Source: Rehmannia glutinosa (Eukaryota; Streptophyta; Magnoliopsida; Lamiales; Orobanchaceae). Taken from it: a DNA stretch of 64,000 nucleotides. Location: NCBI GenBank assembly GCA_016081115.2, contig JABTTQ020000186.1, forward strand, positions 62,001-126,000, given 5' to 3'. The position numbers were made by a program, and so were the translations under genes. Below are positions 34,278 through 46,857 of the stretch, one piece after another. Numbering within the stretch: position 1 is the stretch's first letter; every line of letters starts with the position of its first letter. The notes under the pieces were generated by a model that searched no databases, was not told the DNA's origin, and saw only the letters and a list, made by a program, of their open reading frames with translations.

Positions 34278-35206
34278 GTCCGAATAGTTGAGTCCGGCTA
34301 ACGACTATAAATTTAGCGCTTCTTGGGAGGCAACCCAAGTGATTTTCGTGTGATCGAATTTTTGTGTGATTTTATTTTCTTTTAGTTTGGTGTGTATTTA
34401 TTTGAATTTTGGTGTGATTTTTGTGTAAATTAATTTGTGTGTGATTTTAAATGTTTGATTAAATTGAAATTTTTTTTATAAAAAAAAAAAAAGAAAAATA
34501 AAAATACGCAAATGACAGGCCCGAGACAGGTGTGCGACGTGCGGCGGTGTGTGCGGGCGGAGTCGCTTGCGGCAGCCCCCCTAGACTAGCAGCCCCGATA
34601 GATTCTTTGGGCACATAAGAGGGCTGAATCAGTTTTTTTTTTCCTTACAAACAAAACACACACACGCCTATCTTCTTTCTTCTACAAAAATCCCACCTAG
34701 CATTCACTTATACACCATTCAAGTGGGCAATTGAGCAATTTAATCATCAAATTCATCTTCTACATCAATTGGGTAAGTGAGCTTCAATTGTACACCAATT
34801 TTCTTCAAATTTTCAAGCTTAGGTTAAAATTGTGGGAATTTTCAATATCATTATAATTTCGAATTTCTTGATAAATTTTTGATAAATTGTGATGATATAT
34901 GATTATATTGTGCTTGAATTGGTTGGTGTTGAAAAATGGGCATGAATTGAATTTCAAATTTGGTGTTCATCTCTTCTTTGCATATATGCCTACAAGGTGT
35001 TTGTTAAAATGCCTCAATGAAAAATATTACACATAGGCATTTGATTATTGTCATCATTGTGTACTAAAGGTTATTTGATCATGAAATGATGACAAGGATG
35101 CATAATTGTTGAGTTGTTGCCAAATTCCTAACCCCTAACTCCTATTGTGCGTTCTATTTGTTATGTTGCTTGTGTCATTTTTCAGGTGATTTTCAAATCA
35201 ATTACA
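34278..35206 (+). other. Athila spacer with candidate intron upstream of ORF3
   Basis: 0.93 kb without ORF. A strong 5' splice site (GGTAAGTGAG, GT at 34773) and a 3' splice site (TTTTTCAG, ending 35185) would remove 413 bp and place the ORF3 ATG 22 bp into the next exon. Inside the intron, 34988-35020 reads AYKVFVKMPQ then stop, like a PPR motif, and resembles 4261-4296 of family B. An A/T-rich run occurs at about 34470-34505. Confidence 0.6.
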
Positions 35207-36404
35207 ATGCCAAGAACAAAGAATGCAAGCAAGGGCAAGAAGGTGGCAAGTACCTCCGAGGAATATGATACTAGTCGTTTCGTAAGCTTAGAGGCACAAA
35301 ATCTTTTTTATGAGAAATTAAGCACAAAGAGCATAACCGCGGAACGGGGGTTACAACCGGGGCCGAATGATGGTGAACTTGCACAAATGATACATCAGAA
35401 GCAATGGAAAAAACTTTGTGCACAACCTAGACCATTCGCACCGAATATAGTCAAAGAGTTTTATGCAAATGCAAAGACCAAAAATGGCTATAACTCAGAG
35501 GTTTTCGTACGTGAAGTAAACAAGGTATACACTCATTCAATAGCGATAAGAGAATATTATGGACTCCCGGAGGTGGATCACTCACCGTACGTTGAATTTA
35601 TCTCACAACCACCAAGTATGGAGGATATTTGTAATACCTTGTGCCGGCCTGGAACTGTGGTACGTCATATAAAAGTAGTGGGAGGTGCTACTGCTTTTCC
35701 GCACACGAGTCTTAGTCGATATGGGCGAGCTTGGTACCACTTCATATGCAACAACTTAATACCAACCAAGCATGTTAGTGATGTAACTAAGGAACGAGCT
35801 CATCTTCTATATGCCATAGTTCTTGACATACATTCGACCAAATGTAATTATTGCAACGTCCCTTCATAACAAAATGCTACAACCCAAAACAGGGGGACTA
35901 ATCTTACCGAGTTTAATTTGTGGGTTATGTAAAGAGGAGGGTGTTACATGGGATAGCTCCGAGCCATTGGAAAATCCTAAGGGACCCATAGATTCGGCTA
36001 CTATTGCTTCTTATGACGAGTGGGCAGGCGGTGTGCCTAATCCGAAGGGTGCGGGATATATTCTTGATCCCGAATTTGCCCTACCAGCTATTGAGCATGA
36101 CACTCATGCCCAACCACAGAATGTAGACACTCCATCCGGTTCAGCGGCAAGACGCTCTCGTTCTAGACGCTCACATCACGATAACAACCCTTTAGACGCA
36201 CTAGTTCGCGAAGTATGAGAATTGAGAAGGGCTTTTGTAGCTGAGCAACGTCACAGAGCGGCACGAGAAGAATATGAGAATGAGCACAACCGAATAATGG
36301 CCCAGATATATAGCCAGACACACCCGCAGTTCCAGTTCCCAATACCACCACCACCGGGTCCTATTGCTCATTTTTCACCACACGACTCCGATGAGGAGTC
36401 CTAG
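35207..36404 (+). pseudogene. Athila ORF3 (env-like / putative plant transposon protein)
   Basis: Starts MPRTKNASKGKKVAS at 35207. The conserved region includes ERGLQPGPNDG, NIVKEFYANAK, VFVREVNKVYTHSIAIREYYGLPE and RAWYHFICNNLIPTKHVSDVTKERAHLLYAI. This is the domain found in the third ORF of Athila elements and annotated as putative plant transposon protein. A frameshift near 35835 moves to a frame with IIATSLHNKM and GLCKEEGV. A TGA at 36216 (possibly from CGA) interrupts before a charged tail ending DSDEES at 36404. About 399 codons in all. No clear membrane segment; role unproven. The 5' splice acceptor just upstream suggests expression from a spliced RNA. Confidence 0.8.
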
Positions 36405-37623
36405 ACGATCCGGCTATCAGGAAAGTTTTTTCACTCTCCATTGAGGACAATGTTCATTTTAAGTTTGGGGGGGTGTAATCTGTATTTGTGTCTTTTGAGT
36501 CATTTGTGTCTTTTGAGTCGTAAAAAAAAAAAAAAACGTGTTGAGTCGAGTCGAGTAGTTTGTTGAACTATAGAACTACATGACTAAGTAGATTTGTTGA
36601 TCACAAGTTGAACTGTCACGAAAGCATGCTTTTAAGTAGTGATCTATATTTTGCTTCATTGATTTCATATTCATGCATAATTCTGTTAAATTATTTGAAA
36701 ATGATTAATGAAGTCGAGTGTTGCTTGTATGATCCCACCGGATTCTAGAACTTGTTTGATCACTAATTGAGGCAAAATCCTAGGTGAAATAACATAAGGA
36801 AATGATTTAGGCCATCTTTGAATAAAAGCTAGAGCCAAAATGACTACCCTTGTACGATATAATTTCACTAGTGTCCCCTTTTGAGCCTATTAAACATGTT
36901 GGCAACCAAATTTTTTTTTACCTTGAGCTTATATGTGAAAATCCTAATTACCTATCACTCATACACACAAAATGATTGAAGGTTGAGGAGGATGTGATAA
37001 GTAAGGTAGATGTTCATTCGCATGAAGTTGCCGAGAAAAAGAAATAATGAAACCCCATGTGTTAAAATATGCAAAAGATCAAGTTTGGGGGTCTCGAAAA
37101 AAAAAATGTTGAAAATAGAGGCTCGTAAAGGGAGAATAATTGAAAATTCAACAAAAGTGAAGGTAGCCATTTTGTTTGGCAATTGGTGATTTGAAGAGGT
37201 AATTGTGTGTTTGGGTGAGTTGAGCCACTTAGTCCTAAATTTTCCTACCCGACCCTAAGCCACATTACAAGCTTTGGAAGTCCTATTGATCCATGTGTTA
37301 TATTAGCCTACATTAGTGGAGATTAGTGGGAATAACAAGCCTATGGAATCAGGTAGTCATTATCTTTTGATACTTAGTAGTGGATCATCTTGATAACATT
37401 TGATTGCGTAAATCAATTTGAATAATGTAAACGGAATGTTCATGAATATTCAACACTTTTGATCACAATGATAAAATGCATGCTTGATTGATAGTGAAAT
37501 GAGTTTTTAGACAAATTTTATTGGTTTATGGAGTTTTGTAGTTGTTTGTGTTGTTGTTTGTTTGTCTTTCATTTTGGAGTTATAATTGTTTGAGGACAAA
37601 CAATAGCTTAAGTTTGGGGTATT
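36405..37623 (+). other. 3' non-coding region of Athila with repeated AAGTTTGGGG tracts
   Basis: No ORF. AAGTTTGGGG-type tracts at about 36460, 37080 and 37610; only the last adjoins the LTR and is the likely plus-strand primer. A 14 bp A run lies near 36523. Confidence 0.75.
37610..37620 (+). promoter_or_regulatory. Polypurine tract of Athila
   Basis: AAGTTTGGGGT just before the 3' LTR start TGTTAAG at 37624. Confidence 0.75.
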
Positions 37624-37933
37624 TGTTAAGTTGGTATTTTACCAACTTATTTGATATTTTAGAGTAGAATTTGGTTTTATTTTGGGTGTTTTTAGAGTCG
37701 TTAGAGTCCTATTTATTTCAATTAGAGTCGATGTAGAGTCAGTCAATCTGATTTGGTAGCCGAGAAATGAAGAAAACGGTGAAAAACGGCTTGAAGAAAG
37801 AAGAAATCGCGTAGAAAGAAGAAAAAAATCGTATTTTGACAAGGACGGGCGGGGCGGACTGCAGCCGGCCTGGCCACTGGCGCCGTGACGAGGAATGATA
37901 GTTTGGAGCGGCGGCGCCGGGCGCAATTGTGCG

Positions 37934-37965
<32 letters not shown>

Positions 37966-39059
37966 ATGGCGCGCCTCGTGCGATAAGTTGGCAGGCGTGT
38001 GCGGGCGCCGCAACGCCCATCTTGAGCGCGCATGGGCCGTGTGATAAAATGGGACGAGATTGCTGGGCGCCGCAGCGCCCGGGGGCGGAAAAACCTATGT
38101 TCACCTACCCCTTCTTGGACTTTTGTGTACTATAAATACCATCCTTGGGGCTTGAAATGGGGGCATCTTGGAACCCTTGGGAAGGCAATAAAAACAGCTA
38201 CAAGACAAGGAAGAAGAATTTGAGCATTTTGAGAAGAATTTGGAGAAGAAGATTGGAGGCTTCTATCATCTAGAAATAGAGAAGATCCCTCAACTCTTGT
38301 TCTTATTTTGTTGTTTTCTTCATATCTTGTAAGATGTATTGTTGTATTTTCATGGATTCATTTTCTTTAATTATGAGCTAAACTCTATAATTCTAGAGGA
38401 TTGATGTAATCTATGTTTGAACTTATGTTTTGAGATTGTGGTTTGTCAATCTAGATCTATCAATTTATTTGTGCTATTTAGATCTATTGCTTCTAAATTA
38501 CTTGATCAATAATTTAGATTGTTTGGTGTATTTGATTTGACACTTGAGAGAGGTAATTGAATACATGACCTTGGAATAGCATAACCTAGGATTTCATAAA
38601 ATTGAGAGATTTGTGAATCCTTTGAAGTCATTTATCAAGATTCATAGCTTTTATTGAGATTTTGATTGGTGATTTTTATAGAGATATTGATTTCCCAATT
38701 GAATCTAAAATCATTGGCACTTGAGAAAGGGAATGATTATTGTAGAAATCTTGACTTATAAATTGATAATTGATGATTGATAAACCATATTGACAACATA
38801 AGGGATAACTAGATTCATCATACCTCTAGAATTCATTTAATCATTTGGATAAACTCATTGATATTTACATAGTCTTAATTTATTTTTAGTATTTTTAGTA
38901 TAATCAACTCCATCAATTATTGAATTTCTAAATAAAGTTAGACTACTATATGATAGTACTTAGCAATAATTCGATAATTATTCCCTGTGGATTCGACAAC
39001 CTTACTACTCTATATTAAAACTTGACACCGTAGACTTGCGGTTAGAAAATTCTCTAACA
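37624..39059 (+). repeat. 3' LTR of Athila
   Basis: 1436 bp, nearly identical to 27400-28836 except about 37835-38085. There the GC-palindrome block differs by many small gains and losses, and an A run is 30 bases long (8 in the 5' LTR). Two readable palindromes remain (38003, 38065). Confidence 0.95.
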
Positions 39060-40375
39060 TTGGGATAGTTGTGATATTTCTAAGTGTAGTGCCTGGGTGC
39101 ATATGTTTGCTGATAACAACTCTTTTGCCTTTGGAATGACCTTTGCTGAGGTCTGGGTCGTTGCCATCTAGGCTTGTATTCCATTGGACTTTGCTGATAT
39201 TTCACACTATTCCAATCAGTTTGATAAAACTTCTGGGGTTTTTGGTAGCTCTATTTATTCTTCACAGAGTACTTCCTATTTGGAGTTTGTTGAGGAACTC
39301 TGCTGGCTTTCCTCTCAGCTGTCCTCTCAGCATACTCAACTGGCTGTTTTCCTTTTTCTTTATCCAAGGCCAGTTTGTTTGTGATTGTGCTTTGGAATGA
39401 ATGTGGGTGCAACATTTGGTGTCTTGGATTTCGGAGATGTTTCATTGCTTGAAGATCCCTTTTCCAAAGTCACTCTAGGAGTTTGACTGTGCACAAAGGA
39501 ATTGAATCATATGCCTGTCTTATCTCCACACTCTTTTTGGCTCATAATAAGGTCATCCAATGATTTAGATGCCTTTGTAAATGAGGCAATCACATTTTTG
39601 AGATCATTTTCCCTCTTTTCTATAGCAGCTATCTCTGCTATTAGTTTGGCATTCTCAGCCTTCAGCTCTTTGTTCCATCAGCTATGTGACTTAGAGTACT
39701 CAGCTCCTTAGTCAGCTGTGAGTTTTGGCTTTTGAACTGGCTGTTTTCCTCATTTAGGAGTGTGTGTGAGGATTTAATGTGCTCAAAATCATTCATCATT
39801 TTGCCTAATGAATCATAAGATCAGTGGGTGATGAAGTGTGTGTATCACAATCACTATCACTAGAATCTGAATGAGATGAGTTAGAGTGTACCTCATCTTC
39901 CTGGTCTCGTTGGTCTTGTTCTATCGCCATGAGACAAATCAGGGCTTCTTCTTCAGAATCACTTGAGTAGTCAGCCTCACTACTCTCGAACCTCATCGCT
40001 TCCTTCGAACGGGCATTTGTCTCGTGATCTCGGCAGCCTAACATATCATTTTTCTTTTCCTGTCTTCTTTCTCTGAAGACTCTTCTTTCTTCTTCATTCC
40101 TGTATTTATTGACTATTGGATAGGGACAGTCAATAGCAAAGTGTCCTAGTTGTCTGCAGTTCCAACACAGGTTCTCAGCTCTTTGGTCAGCTTTTTCAGT
40201 CCTTGGATTGTCAGCTCTCTGATATTCAACCTTTTGATGTTCAGCTCTCTTGGGTGGCCTATCTTCCCTTGACTTGGAGGGAGCTGAATGTCTCCTGGAG
40301 GTTTCACCATTGTTTTTCTTGTAGTTCTTATTAAAGAACTTGTTGAATCTTTTAGGGTTATTGATTTTTTAGTAC
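39060..40375 (-). pseudogene. gag: Gag of family A copy A2 (5' part displaced by Athila)
   Basis: Continuation of A2 after the Athila insertion. On the minus strand: gag CCHC zinc knuckle CWNCRQLGHFAIDC (40167-40126), an acidic serine-rich part with DSSDSDCDTHTSS (about 39870-39840), a coiled coil (39780-39500), and a basic tail (39445-39090). The N-terminal gag domain seen in A1 and A3 is missing: homology fades near 40375, and the PBS and 5' LTR are absent. This zinc knuckle is the only complete one in the window. Several frameshifts. Confidence 0.8.
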
Positions 40376-40457
40376 CTGACTTATATGCACTTTGCTGGTT
40401 TGTTACCTGATATTTCCGAGTTACCAATTTAGTACCCACACTTCACATTTTTTTATA

Positions 40458-43400
40458 TTATCTGTATTTAAAAAAAAGAGATTGCTTTACATTTTAAATT
40501 TCAAAAATTTATTAAAATATAAAAATAATTATTTTTATTATAAATCATACGGTTAACAAATAAATTATTATAAACTATAAAACATCTCTTTAAATATGAA
40601 ATTATTTGATTGTATAATTTTATGAATTAAATCTATTTATCAATCATGTTTATCCATAAGAAAGTAAAATATTTTCCGATTACTAAAAATATAAGATATC
40701 CAAATTATTATTTAATTTTATAGTTTATAACAAGTATCGATTAGGAAAAAAAGAATGAGCGAAAATACGAAAAGAGGATGAAAAATAATTTTTGGTAGGA
40801 GTCATGAGATGATAATCACAAAAATCAAGTTTTTAAAGATCGAGACATTCAACTGTAAAACACACATGTATTAATCTATAAAGACCAAAAGATACACAAC
40901 AATTACTAAAATTCAGAAAAATGTTCTGAACATAAAAAATCATCACAAATCAGTATTTTACAATTAAAGTGATATAATTCACTAAAAAACTGTTCCAATA
41001 CAATACCAATACGTACATGACAATATTTTCGTTCATATTATTTTTTAAAATTAGTATACAATGTGAATGTATATATACGCTAAAAAACACATGCATATCA
41101 ATATACATGTAGAAATAATAATCAATACACAAAAAAAAAAAAAAATCACTCGAGATATAAATCGATGTATCTGCATATCATTAAGCAATACGAACAGGTG
41201 GTTGGTGATCACTTGGATATAAGATATCCAAATTATAAGATATCCAAGTGAGTGAATTTTATAGTTCAAAACAAGTATCAATTAGGGAAAAAAAGAATGA
41301 GCGAAAATACGAAAAGAGGATGAAAAATAATTTTTGGTTAGATAGGAGTCATGAGACGATAATCGCAAAAATCAAGTTTTTAAAAAAGATCACAAAGGGA
41401 CATGCAACTGTAAAACACACATTATTAATTTATAAGGACCAAAAGATACACATAACAATTACTAAAAGTCAAAAGAATGTTCTGAACAATAAAAATCATC
41501 ACAAATCAGTATTTTATAATTAAAGTGATCTAATTCACTAAAAATTTGTTCCAATACGTACATGACAATGTTTTCGTGCATATTATTTTTTTAAATTAGT
41601 ATACAATGTGAATGTATATATACGCTAAAAAACACATGCACATCAATATACATGTAGAAATAATCAATACACAAAATATACGAAAAAAATCAAAAAAATC
41701 ACTCACATTGTACTGATGTATCTGCATATCATTAAGCAATACGAACAGGTGGTTGGTGATCACTTGGATATAAGATATCCAAATTATAAGATATCCAACA
41801 GAGTGGATTTTATTGTTTAAAACAAGTATCAATTAGAAAAAAAAAAAGAATGAGCGAAAATACGAAAAGAGGATGAAAAATAATTTTTGGTTAGATAGGA
41901 GTCGTGAGACGATAATCACAAAAATCAATTTTTTTAAAAGATCGCAAATAGACATGCAACTGTAAAACACAAATGTAGTAATCCATAAGGATCAAAAGAT
42001 ACACATAACAATTACTAAAAGTCAAAAGAATGTTCTGAACAATAAAAATCATCACAAATCAGTATTTTACAATTAAAGTGATCTAATTCACTAAAAAATT
42101 GTTCCAATACATACATGACAATGTTTTCATGCATATTATTTTTTAAAATCAGTATACAATGTGAATGCATATATACACTAAAAAACACATGTACATCAAT
42201 ATACAGGTAGAAATAATCAATACACAAAAAATACAAAAAAAGTCAAAAAAATCACTCACATTGTACTGATGTATCTGCATATTATTAAGCAACACAAACA
42301 AGTGGTTGGTGATTACATGGATCTTCTCCCCAAAGGTTCCAAAATGTGGCCTCGTTGGAAGACCCCACACCGTGGAAGAAATCGGAGCTGAATTTACCCT
42401 TACCACCACTGCATTATGTTATCTGTATTTAAAAAAAAGAGATTGCTTTATATTTTAAATTTTAAAAATTATTAAAATATAAAAATAATTATTTTTATTA
42501 TAAATCATACGGTTAACAAATAAATTATTATAAACTATAAAAAATCTCTTTAAATATGAAATTATTTGATTGTATAATTTTATGAATTAAATCTATTTAT
42601 CAATCATGTTTATCCATAAGAAAGTAAAATATTTTCCGATTACTAAAAATATAAGATATCCATATTATTATTTAATTTTATAGTTTATAACAAGTATCGA
42701 TTAGGAAAAAAAGAATGAGCGAAAATACGAAAAGAGGATGAAAAATAATTTTTGGTAGGAGTCATGAGATGATAATCACAAAAATCAAGTTTTTAAAGAT
42801 CGAGACATTCAACTGTAAAACACACATGTATTAATCTATAAAGACCAAAAGATACACAACAATTACTAAAAGTCAGAAAAATGTTCTGAACATAAAAAAT
42901 CATCACAAATCAGTATTTTACAATTAAAGTAATATAATTCACTAAAAAACTGTTCCAATACAATACCAATACGTACATGACAATATTTTCGTGCATATTA
43001 TTTTTTAAAATTAGTATACAATGTGAATGTATATATACGCTAAAAAACACATGCATATCAATATACATGTAGAAATAATCAATACACACCGTATACAAAA
43101 AAAATAACTCAGATATCGTACTGATGTATCTGCATATCATTAAGCAATACGAACAGGTGGTTGGTGATCACTTGGATATAAGATATCCAAATTATAAGAT
43201 ATCCAAGTGAGTGAATTTTATAGTTTAAAACAAGTATCAATTAGGAAAAAAAAGAATGAGCGAAAATACGAAAAGAGGATGAAAAATAATTTTTGGTTAG
43301 ATAGGAGTCATGAGACGATAATCGCAAAAATCAAGTTTTTAAAAAGATCGCAAAGGGACATGCAACTGTAAAACACACATGTATTAATTTATAAGGACCA

Positions 43401-44625
43401 AAAGATACACATAACAATTACTAAAAGTCAAAAGAATGTTCTGAACAATAAAAATCATCACAAATCAGTATTTTACAATTAAAATGATCTAATTCACTAA
43501 AAATTTGCACCAATACGTACATGACAATGTTTTCGTGCATATTATTTTTTAAAATCAGTATACAATGTGAATGCATATATACGCTAAAAACACATGTACA
43601 TCAATATATACAGGTAGAAATAATCAATACACACAATATACGAAAAAAAGTCAAAAAATATCACTAACATTGTACTGATGTATCTGCATATCATTAAGCA
43701 ACACGAACAAGTGGTTGGTGATCACTTGGATCTTCTCCCCAGAGGTTCCAAAATCTGGCCTCGTTGGAAGACCCCACACCGTGGAAGAAATCGGAGCTGA
43801 ATTTACCTCTACCTCCACTGGATTATGTTATCTGTATTTTAAAAAAGAGATTGCTTTACATTTTAAATTTCAAAAATTAATTAAAATATAAAAATAATTA
43901 TTTTTATTATAAATCACACGGTTAAACAATAAAAATAAATTATTATAAACTATAAAAAATCTCTTTAAATATGAAAGTATTTGATTGTGTAATTTTATGA
44001 ATTAAAACTATTTATCAATCATGTTTATCCATATGAAAGTAAAATATTTTCCGATTACTAAAAATATAAGATATCCAAATTATTATTGAATATTATAGTT
44101 TAAAACAAGTATCGATGAGGAAAAAAAAAGAATGAGCGAAAATACAAAAAGAGGATGAAAAATAATTTTTGGTAGGAGTCATGAGATAATAATCACAAAA
44201 ATCAAGTTTTTAAAGATCACAAAGAGACATGCAACTGTAAAACACACATGTATTAATTTATAAAGACCAGGAAATACACATAACAATTACTAAAAGTGAG
44301 AAGAATGTTCTGAACAATAAAAATCATCACAAATCAGTATTTTACAATTAAAGTGATATAAATCACTAAAAAATTGTTCCAATACAATCCATACGTACAT
44401 GACAATATTTTCGTGCATATTATTTATTAAAATCAGTATACAATGTGAATGTATATATACGCTAAAAAACACATGCATATCAATATACAGGTAGAAATAA
44501 TCAATACACACCCCCCGGATCTATTGCACGAAAGCGATAAGTATACGAAAAAAAATAAAAAAAAATCACTCACATATCACAGGTGGTTGGTGATCACTTG
44601 GATATAAGATATCCAAGTGAGTAGA
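40458..44625. repeat. Higher-order AT-rich tandem array
   Basis: Three long units start at 40458, 42419 and 43828 (ttatctgtattt...). Each has a roughly 270 bp head (A), then sub-repeats (B, about 541-551 bp, starting caagtatc at 40731, 41272, 41823; 42691, 43231; 44106), and in units 1 and 2 a GC-richer end block (C, 42320-42418 and 43729-43827). Unit 1 has three B copies, unit 2 two, and unit 3 one truncated copy. B copies contain ataagatatcc inverted motifs. Minus-strand ORFs of 60-86 codons recur with the repeat and are not genes. Confidence 0.9.
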
Positions 44626-45904
44626 TAACTTAGCTTCCAAGCTTACGCCTGACTATGCCTGAGGACAATAACTCCGATCCCTCATTGCTACCGCCAAGAT
44701 AAACCGCAAGATGTGTATGCACTGGCCAGTGTTTTGATGGGGTCTGCTGACGTACAACCACATCCTCCCAGATAAAGAGAACAATTATGTTCGACCCCCT
44801 AATCTAATAATAATGATCTTTCCTCGAATCGGACCCACACGAGCTTACATATGCTCCGGGGAGTAATTTGATGGAGTAGGTATTTGAACCCTGACTTCCA
44901 CCCATAATTGTTTGTGGTGGCCACGTGGGCTAAACCCCTGGTTGTGTCATTCCTTTATTCCCATTAGTAAGGATTGGTTTGTCCTTTGCTTTTTTTCTTT
45001 CCTTTGAGTTTTCAACATTTGCAAGGTAAAACTTTATTACCTTTTGTGTAAAATAAAAAAATTGTTTGTGTTCAATTATATATTTAAAATATATATTATG
45101 TTACAGAGTTTACATAATTATATTATTTATATTCAGTAATGGTTGGTTGGTCCATCTTCAAATATTTAAATACGAGAGGGAAGTGATGTGTAAACAATAT
45201 ATATTGAATAATATGAAGGAAAAAATGTAAAAATTGTCATGTAACTTTACTTAGTAAGCAATCTTGGCTATGTCCGATTTGCATTTTGCGAATTTAGTCC
45301 TATAAATTTTAATTTGTCGCAATTTTCGGCAACAAACCCGTATCGAAGGGTACATGGCCTGTTTATAGCTGAGTTGGACCTTCCTAATCCATGTGGACCC
45401 GTTTCTTCATATAATCTAGCAAAATTGGTCCTACAACTTACAGTTAAACCTCTATAAATTAATAACCTTGTGACTACCATTTATTAATTTAAAGAGATAT
45501 TAAATTGGAGAATCGTTAATTTTGCTTGTTGTTCCTAAGTTGGGACCGACCAAAAGTATTAATTAAATAAGATTATTAATTAATCAAGTATTAAATTATC
45601 GAGATTATACTGCATTTGACTAGTAATTAGAAAGGAAAAAAATGCAAAAATAGTTCTGTAACTTCATTTAACTAATAAAAACACATAAAAAAAAGGAAAG
45701 GTAAAAGATAAAGAAAAAAATATTAATATATAGTTGATCGAAACCCCACCCATTCATTTGACGAGTTATTCCGGTTTGACCAGATTTTCAGTCCGGCCTA
45801 TGAAACTCGGACTCATACCTATTAATTTCATGTTAGGTTCGTGCGGGTTTGGATTTTCCACCCCTACTTTGGTCCATGAAAAATAATGGACTTCATACTA
45901 TTAA
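44626..45904. other. Unassigned sequence
   Basis: About 1.3 kb. 44640-44950 is GC-richer than its surroundings and could be part of an unrecognised transposon or gene remnant; no frame gives a recognisable protein. The rest is AT-rich. Confidence 0.5.
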
Positions 45905-46857
45905 AGGTGTTCATTTTTCTATTAAATTTCGGATTCAATTTGACTCGACTCGAATCTGAACCTCAATTTTGAATTAGGATTTTTGTATTTTGAATTAAAT
46001 TTCCAATTAACTCGAATTCCAAATATGAATAGTCGAATTGAATAACGACTTGGAAGATTTTTTTCGAATTCTATTCGGAATTCGTAATTCGAGTAAATTT
46101 GATTCGAATCAATTCATATTCATGTTTCAATTTGAATCCGTGTACCGATTCGATCTCAGTTATAATTCAAATTTAATTAATATGTTATATAATTTAAATA
46201 TTATATAAATATAAACTGCATATACAAATAGAAATAATGTAATTAGCTGATGTACAAATTATATTTAGTATCACATGGCTATTCTAATAAAATCGTTGCA
46301 TTCGAATTATAGTATTGGTCATAGCAAGTTTCACAGTTCAATTCATTTCAAAGTTTCAGGATTTGTTTTAGTTATTGAATGTTTTATGCATTTAAACTTA
46401 AAGGAACAATATGTTTTTTTTTTCTTTTTCTTTTTAAAAGGAACAATATAATTTTGATATTAAGAGATTTAATTCTTAGAAGTACTTTATTTTTAGTTTT
46501 TGTAATATCTTTAAAATAGTATCAATATGATTTTAATAATTTATAAAGCTTGCTTTTATGCTTTTGTTTCATTATAAGATTTTTTTTGTTAATTTGTATT
46601 TTTAAATTATGCTTGAAGTTATGAGCTTTGGATCTGAATAATATGAGTCTAAATTTTAACTGTGTTTGGTTTATCGACAAATTTGAATTTTTGGATTGAC
46701 TCGAATTCGATTTAAAAATCGATAAATTCAATTGATTAAATTCAATTCAAATTTAATCGAATTAGGATCGAATATTGCATCGGGGATTTAAAATGTTCAT
46801 TCAATTAATTCGATTCAAAAAATTTGAAGAATTCAGAATTCGATTCAATGAACACCC
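45905..46857. mobile_element. Possible non-autonomous DNA element rich in TTCGAA/AATTCG
   Basis: Short inverted termini GGTGTTCATT (45906-45915) and AATGAACACC (46847-46856) enclose about 0.95 kb crowded with AATTCGAATT-like motifs. This is the look of MITE-like plant elements with GGGGTGTTCA ends. No clear target duplication seen, and the superfamily is unknown. Confidence 0.5.

Larger units (their letters stand above)
27400..39059 (+). mobile_element. Athila-lineage Ty3/gypsy retrotransposon, full length
   Basis: 11.66 kb, bounded by LTRs 27400-28836 and 37624-39059 with TGTTAAG/CTAACA ends and the perfect duplication ttggg (27395-27399, 39060-39064). Gypsy order: gag, protease, RT, RNase H, integrase, then ORF3. 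The PBS TGGCGCCGTTGCCGGGGA, the protease site CDLGAS and the ORF3 type all point to Athila. The LTRs look nearly identical outside a GC-rich 250 bp block, so the insertion is young, yet gag-pol holds several frameshifts. Confidence 0.95.

Noticed and set aside
40950..44511. Recurring minus-strand ORFs of 60-86 codons with hydrophobic residues, looking like small membrane proteins
   Set aside because: They are the same tandem B repeat read in one frame; AT-rich DNA gives Ile/Leu/Phe/Tyr, and starts and stops are not conserved beyond the repeat itself.
40458..44625. Regular repeats that might be taken for a CRISPR-like array
   Set aside because: Units are hundreds of bases long with no spacer-repeat pattern, and the surroundings are plant retrotransposons.
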